64,000 bases of DNA from the NCBI GenBank assembly GCA_963728825.1, contig CAVSLA010000005.1:248001-312000 (forward strand). The letters run 5' to 3'. The notes under the pieces were generated by a model. The model searched no databases, was not told the origin of the DNA, and saw only the letters and a list, made by a program, of their open reading frames with translations. Shown here in pieces: positions 58,195-64,000 of the stretch (position 1 is the first letter of the stretch; the number at the start of each line of letters is the position of its first letter). Source of the stretch: CAVREM01 sp963728825. GTDB lineage: Bacteria; Acidobacteriota; Vicinamibacteria; Vicinamibacterales; CAVVIG01. Made by a program: the position numbers and the translations under genes.

Positions 58195-58800
58195 CTAGCT
58201 GCCGCCCGCCTTCCGCGGCGTCGTCACCTTGCGGGATCCGCCGCCCTTCGGGGCGGTGCGCTTGGGCGCCTTCTCGTCCTGGCCTCCGCCCTGTTCTTTC
58301 TTGCCGCGGAGCCGCTCGGCCGCGGCCTTGAGCCGGCCGCCGACGCCCTTTGATTTCTTCGGCTGTTCGGTGCCCTCCGCTTTGGCGGCCGATTCGGCTT
58401 TGGCGCGGGGGTTGTACTCGCTGCCGACCAGCTCGACCTGCGCGATTTCGGCAGCGTCGCCCCTTCGGAAGCCGAGCCGCAGCAGGCGGGTGTAGCCGCC
58501 GGGCCAATCGGCAAACCGCGGCGCCAGCGTTTCGAACAGTTTCGAAACGACCTCGCGATCCTGCAGGTCGTGCATCACCAGGCGTCGGGCGTGCAGCGCC
58601 TTGCCGTTCTCGGCTCCGTCAACGACCCCTCGCTTGGCGATCGTAATCAGACGCTCCACGAACGGCCGCAGCTCCTTCGCGCGCGGCACCGTCGTCGTCA
58701 GGTGCTCGTGGCGGAGAAGCGCGGTCGCCTGGTTCCGGAGCATCGAGATACGATGCTCGGTGACGCGGCCCAATTTTCTGTGTGCTACTCGGTGTCTCAT
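58195..58800 (-). CDS. rplQ: 50S ribosomal protein L17, long C-terminal extension
   Basis: 201 residues. The first 115 or so are standard L17: MRHRVAHRKLGRVTEHRISMLRNQATALLRHEHLTTTVPRAKELRPFVERLITIAKRG and GYTRLLRLGFRRGDAAEIAQVELVG. About 75 further residues form a Lys/Gly/Ala-rich tail (AKAESAAKAEGTEQPKKSKGVGG; KKEQGGGQDEKAPKRTAPKGGGSRK), absent from E. coli L17 (127 residues) and probably disordered and RNA-contacting. Last gene of the rp/rpoA block; 170 bp separate it from rpoA, including a structured element at 58859-58950. Confidence 0.96.
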   Translation of the reverse strand: MRHRVAHRKLGRVTEHRISMLRNQATALLRHEHLTTTVPRAKELRPFVERLITIAKRGVVDGAENGKALHARRLVMHDLQDREVVSKLFETLAPRFADWPGGYTRLLRLGFRRGDAAEIAQVELVGSEYNPRAKAESAAKAEGTEQPKKSKGVGGRLKAAAERLRGKKEQGGGQDEKAPKRTAPKGGGSRKVTTPRKAGGS

Positions 58801-58858
58801 GACCGTTCTCTAGCGAGTCGACCGCTAGCGGCCTCTCTCGCTGTCAACTTTTTTCCAG

Positions 58859-58950
58859 TGGCGCCGGGGCCCCACCCCCGGCGCGTTCCTACGCTGATGC
58901 CGCGCCTCGGACCAAGAACCGGTTCCTCGGCTCGGCATGGCCGCAGGCGC
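58859..58950 (-). repeat. two-hairpin GC-rich element upstream of rplQ (copy 2)
   Basis: The first 29 bp (plus strand) are identical to copy 1 at 35992, and the outer stem (ATGCC, GCCTCGGA / TCCTCGGCTCGGCAT) is kept, while the apical loop differs (GAACCGGTTC here). Sense relative to the downstream gene is the same as in copy 1. It ends 59 nt before the rplQ ATG; that spacer contains a CGAGAGAGGCCGCTAGCGGTCGACTCGC-like pair of short inverted repeats but no obvious promoter. Confidence 0.75.
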
Positions 58951-58970
58951 TGCTGCCGCGACCGTCCCTA

Positions 58971-59957
58971 CTATTCCTGTGATGCCGCCGCCGGCTGATC
59001 GACGCGCATGCCGAGGCTCAGCCCCATCGTGTGCAGGATTTCCTTGATCTCGTTCAGGCTCTTCCTGCCGAAATTCTTCGTCTTGAGCATCTCGCCTTCG
59101 GTCTTCTGCACCAGCTCGCGGATCGTGCGGATATTCGCGTTCTTGAGGCAGTTGTACGAGCGGACGGACAGCTCGAGCTCCTCGACCGACTTGTCGAGGT
59201 TCTCGTTGCCGACGCCGGCGCGCGGCTGATCGCCGACCGCCTCGGTCTGCGGCTCGGCGCCTTCCTCGAGATTGATGAAGATGTTCAGGTGGTCGCGAAT
59301 CAGCTTCGCGGCCAGCGACACCGCGTCGCGCGCACTGATCGATCCGTTGGTCCAGACGTCGACGGTCAGCTTGTCGTAGTCGGTCGTCTGTCCGAGACGC
59401 GCCGCCTCGACCAGGTAGTTCACTTTCTTGATCGGCGAGTGCACCGAGTCAATCGGGATCCAGCCGATGCCGAGGTCCTCGTCGAAGTTCTTGTCGGCCG
59501 ACACATAGCCGCGGCCGCGCTTCATGCGCATTTCCATGTGGAGCTTGCCGCCCTCGGCAATGGTCGCGATGTGCGCATCCGGCTCGAGGATCTCGACGTC
59601 GGCGTCAGCCTGAATATCGCGCGCGCGCACTTCACCGGCCTTGTCGACCCGCAGCGTGAGCGTCTTGGTGTGATCGACGTGCAGCTTCAACGGGATCTGC
59701 TTCAGGTTGAGGATGATGTCGGTCGCATCCTCGACGACCCCCGGGATCGGCGAGAACTCGTGCAGCACGCCATCGATCTTCACCGCGGTAATCGCCGCCC
59801 CCTCGATCGAAGAGAGCAGCACGCGCCGCAGCGCGTTGCCAATCGTCGTCCCGAATCCGCGCTCGAACGGCTGCGCGTAGAACCGACCGAAGCGGTCGGT
59901 CAGCGTCTCGCGCTCGAACTCCAGCCGCTTGGGTCGCTGAAAACCTTTCCAGAGCAT
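58971..59957 (-). CDS. rpoA: RNA polymerase alpha subunit
   Basis: 328 residues from ATG 59957 (MLWKGFQRPKRLEFERETLTDRFGRFYAQPFERGFGTTIGNALRRVLLSS); the open frame upstream is non-coding leader. N-terminal dimerisation domain with GNALRRVLLSSIEGAAITAVKIDGVLHEFSPIPGVVEDATDIILNLKQI, linker at about 232-255, and C-terminal DNA/activator-binding domain with ELELSVRSYNCLKNANIRTIRELVQKTEGEMLKTKNFGRKSLNEIKEIL. Standard place after rpsD, 116 bp away; that gap shows no clear signal. Confidence 0.98.
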   Translation of the reverse strand: MLWKGFQRPKRLEFERETLTDRFGRFYAQPFERGFGTTIGNALRRVLLSSIEGAAITAVKIDGVLHEFSPIPGVVEDATDIILNLKQIPLKLHVDHTKTLTLRVDKAGEVRARDIQADADVEILEPDAHIATIAEGGKLHMEMRMKRGRGYVSADKNFDEDLGIGWIPIDSVHSPIKKVNYLVEAARLGQTTDYDKLTVDVWTNGSISARDAVSLAAKLIRDHLNIFINLEEGAEPQTEAVGDQPRAGVGNENLDKSVEELELSVRSYNCLKNANIRTIRELVQKTEGEMLKTKNFGRKSLNEIKEILHTMGLSLGMRVDQPAAASQE

Positions 59958-60073
59958 TGCTTGCTTCCTTTCGCTGACGGGCCCGCAGACGGGCCTCCGG
60001 ACCTGTAAGTGACCGCCGGCCTCACGCCACAGGTCCGTGTAAGGCTGCGGGACGGCGGGTAGCGACGAGAGAA

Positions 60074-60703
60074 CTACTTCGAGTACAGCTCGACGATCAG
60101 CTGTTCCTGCACGGGCAGATTGATCTGCTCGCGCGTCGGCATCGAGACGATGCGCCCGGTGCTCGAGTTCGCATCGAACGACAGCCATCCGGGAATGCCG
60201 CGACCCTTCACTTCCTCCATCGCATGCTCGATGGTCGGGTTCTTCTGGCTGCGCCCCAGCACCGTGACGAGGTCGCCTTGCCTGACCGAATAGGACGGGA
60301 TATCCACCTTCTTGCCGTTCACCAGGAAGTGTCCATGCCGGACCAGCTGACGCGCCTGCGGCCGTGATGTCGCCAGACCCAGCCGGTAGACGACGTTGTC
60401 GAGCCGTCGCTCGAGCAGCTGCAGCAGCGTCTCGCCGGTGATGCCGCGGGTCCGCTCCGCAGCCTCGAAGTAGCGGCGGAACTGATCCTCGAGCACGCCG
60501 TAGATGCGCTTCACTTTCTGTTTCTCACGCAGCTGCAGGCCGTATCCCGCGAGCTTCGCCTTGCGCGACTTGCCGTGCTGCCCCGGCGCGAAGTTGCGCT
60601 TCTCGATCGCACACTTCTCGGTATAGCAACGCTCACCCTTGAGGAACAGCTTCATGCCCTCGCGGCGGCACAGGCGGCAGACGGGTCCGATGTAACGAGC
60701 CAT
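60074..60703 (-). CDS. rpsD: 30S ribosomal protein S4
   Basis: 209 residues, primary 16S rRNA-binding protein. MARYIGPVCRLCRREGMKLFLKGERCYTEKCAIEKRNFAPGQHG carries the four-Cys zinc form (C9, C12, C26, C31). The S4 RNA-binding domain is LERRLDNVVYRLGLATSRPQARQLVRHGHFLVNGKKVDIPSY. Position between rpsK and rpoA is standard. In E. coli S4 represses this operon by binding its leader; whether that holds here is unknown. Confidence 0.98.
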   Translation of the reverse strand: MARYIGPVCRLCRREGMKLFLKGERCYTEKCAIEKRNFAPGQHGKSRKAKLAGYGLQLREKQKVKRIYGVLEDQFRRYFEAAERTRGITGETLLQLLERRLDNVVYRLGLATSRPQARQLVRHGHFLVNGKKVDIPSYSVRQGDLVTVLGRSQKNPTIEHAMEEVKGRGIPGWLSFDANSSTGRIVSMPTREQINLPVQEQLIVELYSK

Positions 60704-60717
60704 ACTTCCTTTCGGTG

Positions 60718-60854
60718 AGATTTGAGGATCTGGGATTTCAGGAGTTTAGGATTTGGGATCTCAGTCCTCAGACCGAAATCCGGATCCAAAACCTCACATC
60801 CAAACCCCTCAACTCCAAATCCTCAATTCCTGAGATCCTAAAATCCTGAAATCT
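60718..60854. repeat. inverted octamer arrays between rpsK and rpsD
   Basis: About six 8-bp units of ATTTGAGG type (60718-60765) face about ten of CCTNAAAT type (60775-60854), forming inverted arms with a loop of only about 9 nt. The unit is the same as at 10140-10306. The pair fills essentially the entire rpsK/rpsD gap inside an essential operon, so transcripts must read through a potential 50-bp imperfect stem. Confidence 0.85.
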
Positions 60855-60858
60855 CCGA

Positions 60859-61311
60859 CTACACTCGTCTCCGCTTCGGAGGCCGGCAGCCGTTGTGCGG
60901 GATCGGCGTCACGTCGCGGATCGATTTCACTTCCAGTCCGACCGTCTGCAGCGCCCGGATCGCCGATTCGCGCCCCGAGCCCGGCCCCTTCACCCGCACG
61001 TCCAGCGAGCGCATCCCGACCGCCTTCGCGGCGTTGCCGGCATTGAGCGCCGCCTGGGTCGCGGCAAACGGCGTCCCCTTGCGCGATCCCTTGAAGCCGA
61101 TGCCGCCGGCGCTCGACCACGCGACGACGTTGCCTTCGGTGTCGGTGATGGTCACCACGGTGTTGTTGAACGACGCCTGAATGTGCGCCAGACCGTGATG
61201 AACGACCCGTTTCTCGCCGCGCTTCTTGAAGGTCTTCTTGGGCCGTCCGGCCCGCCCTTCTTTTTTCTCTGGTGTTGCGCCCTCGGGCGCCGCCGCGTCA
61301 GTCTTTGCCAT
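60859..61311 (-). CDS. rpsK: 30S ribosomal protein S11
   Basis: 150 residues. Core from about residue 34 (RVVHHGLAHIQASFNNTVVTITDTEGNVVAWSSAGGIGFKGSRKGTPFAATQAAL; VKGPGSGRESAIRALQTVGLEVKSIRDVTPIPHNGCRPPKRRRV). The N-terminus is extended by about 20 Ala/Glu/Lys-rich residues (MAKTDAAAPEGATPEKKEGRAGRPKK) relative to E. coli S11. 24 bp after rpsM; that gap carries TTAGCC/TCAGCCC repeats. Confidence 0.98.
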   Translation of the reverse strand: MAKTDAAAPEGATPEKKEGRAGRPKKTFKKRGEKRVVHHGLAHIQASFNNTVVTITDTEGNVVAWSSAGGIGFKGSRKGTPFAATQAALNAGNAAKAVGMRSLDVRVKGPGSGRESAIRALQTVGLEVKSIRDVTPIPHNGCRPPKRRRV

Positions 61312-61335
61312 TCCCTTAGCCTTTGGCTGTCAGCC

Positions 61336-61710
61336 CTAAACCGTTTTCTTCTTCGCGATGGCGCCCTTGCGCGGCCCTTTACGGGTTCGCGCGTTGGTGC
61401 GGGTGCGCTGACCGTGGACCGGCAGCCCGCGGCGGTGCCGCATGCCGCGGTAGCAGCCAATTTCCATCAGCCGCTTGATGTTCATCGAGATCTCTTTGCG
61501 GAGGTCCCCCTCGACGCCACCCTGCTCCTCGAGCACGCGGCTGATCTTGCGCACGTCGTCTTCGGAGAGATCTTTTACTCGAAGGTCGGGGCTGACCCCC
61601 GCATCCTTGAGGATGACGTTCGAGCGCACCCGGCCGATGCCGAAGATGTAAGTGAGCCCAATCTCGATCCGCTTCGTGCGCGGAAGGTCGACGCCTGCTA
61701 TTCGTGCCAT
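61336..61710 (-). CDS. rpsM: 30S ribosomal protein S13
   Basis: 124 residues; head-domain protein contacting tRNA and L5. MARIAGVDLPRTKRIEIGLTYIFGIGRVRSNVILKDAGV, the helix-two-turn-helix core, and the C-terminal MRHRRGLPVHGQRTRTNARTRKGPRKGAIAKKKTV. Between rpmJ (19 bp) and rpsK (24 bp). Confidence 0.98.
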   Translation of the reverse strand: MARIAGVDLPRTKRIEIGLTYIFGIGRVRSNVILKDAGVSPDLRVKDLSEDDVRKISRVLEEQGGVEGDLRKEISMNIKRLMEIGCYRGMRHRRGLPVHGQRTRTNARTRKGPRKGAIAKKKTV

Positions 61711-61729
61711 ATGCCCTCAGCCTTAGCCC

Positions 61730-61843
61730 TTAGCCCTGACGCTGTTTATGCTTTTGATTTGGACAGATCACCCGCACCACACCGCGGCGGCGGACGATCT
61801 TGCACTTGTCGCAAATCCGTCGAACCGATGCTCGAACTTTCAT
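61730..61843 (-). CDS. rpmJ: 50S ribosomal protein L36
   Basis: 37-residue protein read directly from the minus strand: MKVRASVRRICDKCKIVRRR, then GVVRVICPNQKHKQRQG and a TAA stop. Zinc-binding type (C11, C14, C27, H32). The ATG overlaps the infA stop by 4 bp (ATGA). The stop lies in a short run of AGCCCTT heptamers (61712-61738) that fills the 19-bp gap to rpsM. Confidence 0.96.
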   Translation of the reverse strand: MKVRASVRRICDKCKIVRRRGVVRVICPNQKHKQRQG

Positions 61844-62070
61844 AGCTTCTCTACTATCCTTCCGCGGCCCGTATCGACCGGCGACAGCTCGAGTCGCACG
61901 CGATCGCCGACCAGCACCCGGATGAAATTGCGGTCCATGCGATCGGCGATGTGCGCCGTCACCTGGGTTCCGCCGTCGAGCTTCACGCGATACAGCGCAC
62001 TCGGCAACTGCTCGGTCACGGTGCCGGTTACCGGACCGGAACCGGAACTTCTCGCGCGGTCAGTATCCAC
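61840..62070 (-). CDS. infA: translation initiation factor IF-1
   Basis: 76-residue S1/OB-fold protein: GTVTEQLPSALYRVKLDGGTQVTAHIADRMDRNFIRVLVGDRVRLELSPVDTGRGRIVEKL. Divergent from E. coli IF-1; for example, the usual RI-LTGDKV-VE-SPYDL-KGRI is RVLVGDRVRLELSPVDTGRGRIV. The N-terminus (MDTDRARSSGSGPV) is longer and Ser/Gly-rich. The ATG at 62070 is needed to keep the first strand and places the start 43 nt inside map. Stop overlaps rpmJ start. Confidence 0.93.
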   Translation of the reverse strand: MDTDRARSSGSGPVTGTVTEQLPSALYRVKLDGGTQVTAHIADRMDRNFIRVLVGDRVRLELSPVDTGRGRIVEKL

Positions 62071-62798
62071 GGCTCACCAGCCGTCACCGCCACCGTGTGC
62101 TCGAAGTGGGCCGACAAACTCCGGTCACGCGTGACCGCCGTCCAGCCGTCTGCGAGCACCTTCACCGCCGGACTGCCGGCATTGACCATCGGCTCGATCG
62201 CCAGCACCATGCCTTCGGAGAGCCGCGGCCCCCGACCGACCTCACCGTAGTTGGGCACCTGCGGCTCCTCATGCATCTGCTGGCCGATGCCATGTCCGAC
62301 GAACTCGCGCACCACCGAAAACCCGTTGGCCTCGACGTGCTGCTGTACTGCGTGACCGATGTCGTACAACCGGCCGCCCGGCCGCACCCGCTCGATCGCC
62401 TTGTAGAGCGACTCCTCGGTCACCCGCAGCAGAAGCGCCGCCTCCTCCGAGACGCGGCCGACCGGCAGCGTGACGGCGCTGTCGCCGAAATAGCCACCGA
62501 GCGAGGCGCCGACGTCGATCGAGACGACGTCGCCCTCCATCAACACCCGCCGGCCGGACGGGATGCCATGAATAACCTCTTCGTTCACTGACGCGCAAAT
62601 CGTCGCCGGGTAGCCGTGATAGCCCTTGAACGCGGCGGTCGCACCCGCGTCGGCAATCAGCTTCTCAGCCACCGCGTCGAGATCCGCCGTCGTCACGCCC
62701 GGCACGACCATCGCGGTCAGGCGGGTCAGAACCTCACCAACCAGACGACCGGCCGCCCGCATCTTCTCGAGCTCGGCGGCCGACCGGCAGATGATCAC
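62028..62798 (-). CDS. map: methionine aminopeptidase, type I
   Basis: 256 residues; removes N-terminal Met from nascent proteins using two metal ions. Pita-bread fold with ligands in GDVVSIDVGASLGGYFGDSAVTLPVG (two Asp), FVGHGIGQQMHEEPQVPN (His), MVLAIEPMVNAG (Glu) and SLSAHFEHTVAVT (Glu). HGIPSGRRVL supplies the substrate-pocket His. Starts with a 4-bp overlap on adk; the 3' end overlaps infA by 43 nt. Confidence 0.97.
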   Translation of the reverse strand: MIICRSAAELEKMRAAGRLVGEVLTRLTAMVVPGVTTADLDAVAEKLIADAGATAAFKGYHGYPATICASVNEEVIHGIPSGRRVLMEGDVVSIDVGASLGGYFGDSAVTLPVGRVSEEAALLLRVTEESLYKAIERVRPGGRLYDIGHAVQQHVEANGFSVVREFVGHGIGQQMHEEPQVPNYGEVGRGPRLSEGMVLAIEPMVNAGSPAVKVLADGWTAVTRDRSLSAHFEHTVAVTAGEPWILTAREVPVPVR

Positions 62799-63463
62799 GG
62801 CCGTGCTCCCCCGGCGCTGCCGTTGCCGGCCGCGTGGATGGCCGCGGCCAGCAGCTGGGCCACCCGCTCGGGCGGCTGAGCGCCGTCGATCGAGCGGAAG
62901 GTCGGGCGCGCGCGATAGTAGTCGACGAGCGGCTCGGTGTTGCGGTGATACACCTTGAGGCGTTCACGCACCACGGATTCGCCGTCGTCGCCGCGCTGCT
63001 TGAGCCGCCCGCCGCAGCGCTGGCAGGTCTGCTGCGCCGCCGCTTCCCCTTCCGCGTTCAGACCACACGACTCACAGATGCGGCGCGATGCCAGCCGCCG
63101 CACGAGCTCCGCTTCCGGGACGGTGATGTCGACGACGATCAGCGGGTCGCGCCCCGTCATGATGGCATCGAGCGCCGCCGCCTGCGCGACCGTCCGTGGG
63201 AACCCGTCGAGGATGAAGCCGGCCCGCGCATCCTGTCGATCGAGCCGCTCGCGAACGATGCCGATCATGATGTCGTCGCCGACCAGTTCGCCGCGATCCA
63301 TGATCGTCTTGGCCTGAAGACCGAGCGGCGTCCCGTTCTTGACCGCGTCGCGCAGGATGTCACCGGTCGAGATCTTCGGGATGCCCTGGCTCTCGGCGAA
63401 GCGCTCGGCCTGCGTCCCCTTGCCCGCCCCCGGCGGCCCCAGCATGATCAGATTTAGCGCCAT
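62795..63463 (-). CDS. adk: adenylate kinase
   Basis: 222 residues; interconverts AMP + ATP and 2 ADP. P-loop GPPGAGKGTQAE (8-19), NMP-binding ISTGDILRDAVKNGTPLG, GFILDGFPRT, and a long-form LID with a zinc-type four-Cys pattern (CESCGLNAEGEAAAQQTCQRCGG). The C-terminus ends in a flexible Gly/Ala tail (AAGNGSAGGARP). Lies 15 bp after secY. Confidence 0.97.
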   Translation of the reverse strand: MALNLIMLGPPGAGKGTQAERFAESQGIPKISTGDILRDAVKNGTPLGLQAKTIMDRGELVGDDIMIGIVRERLDRQDARAGFILDGFPRTVAQAAALDAIMTGRDPLIVVDITVPEAELVRRLASRRICESCGLNAEGEAAAQQTCQRCGGRLKQRGDDGESVVRERLKVYHRNTEPLVDYYRARPTFRSIDGAQPPERVAQLLAAAIHAAGNGSAGGARP

Positions 63464-63478
63464 CAGCCTCTGCGTGCG

Positions 63479-64000
<522 letters not shown>

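Overview
The window is GC-rich (roughly 63-65 % by eye) bacterial DNA with dense, mostly co-directional genes and many 4-bp start/stop overlaps. I infer an Acidobacteriota member, probably near the Vicinamibacteria. The pointers are an 809-residue ADOP-type duplicated MacB/FtsX permease, a Myxococcus-like pil cluster, short dispersed palindromes, and a canonical secY-adk-map-infA-rpmJ-rpsM-rpsK-rpsD-rpoA-rplQ block. No rRNA, tRNA, CRISPR array, phage or IS element is visible.

Layout. 0.1-10 kb: S41 protease, TatA and TatC, a beta-barrel/PKD/OmpA envelope protein, a HEAT-repeat protein, proS, nadB and aroB. 10.3-16.3 kb: an overlapping minus-strand operon (sigma-54 response regulator, transglutaminase, ABC ATPase, ABC permease, preceded by a coiled-coil secreted protein). 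It is peppered with single-base indels that most probably are consensus errors. 16.4-41.4 kb, all on the minus strand: one large type IV pilus locus. Read in transcription order it runs barrel protein, pilB, pilT, pilC, pilS, pilR, pilA, VKOR-DsbA fusion, pilH, pilI, TPR protein, pilD, orphan histidine kinase, minor pilins set 2 (V-W-X), then minor pilins set 1 (fimT-V-W-X), pilY1 and a TPR protein. 41.6-50.1 kb: pyruvoyl-dependent arginine decarboxylase, a Yip1 protein, a MacA-like adaptor with two MacB-like permeases but no ATPase, and a 1066-residue membrane/spermidine-synthase fusion. 50.2-58.1 kb: an EF-G paralogue without the switch-II histidine, an ADOP permease, a secreted creatininase-family protein, a DinB protein, a DUF4159 protein, an OGFr-domain protein and a small secreted protein. 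58.2-64 kb: the ribosomal-protein/rpoA block, ending inside secY.

How the genes work together. PilB/PilT power assembly and retraction through PilC. PilD processes PilA and the minor pilins. PilS/PilR with sigma-54 control pilA: a near-consensus -24/-12 promoter sits at 32751-32766 and a cluster of TGTC half-sites lies 78-148 bp upstream. The VKOR-DsbA fusion beside a pilin with exactly two cysteines suggests dedicated oxidation of the pilus subunit. PilH/PilI and a TPR protein are translationally chained to pilD. pilM-N-O-P-Q are not in the window.

The most unusual non-coding signal is a set of short-period tandem arrays in gene junctions (7-, 8-, 11- and 14-bp units). The unit usually differs between loci and the arrays are often paired as inverted arms; one array lies in frame inside nadB. 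A second signal is a GC-rich hairpin element (core GGGGTGGGGCCCC) placed in the sense direction upstream of pilS, rplQ, aroB and the EF-G paralogue.
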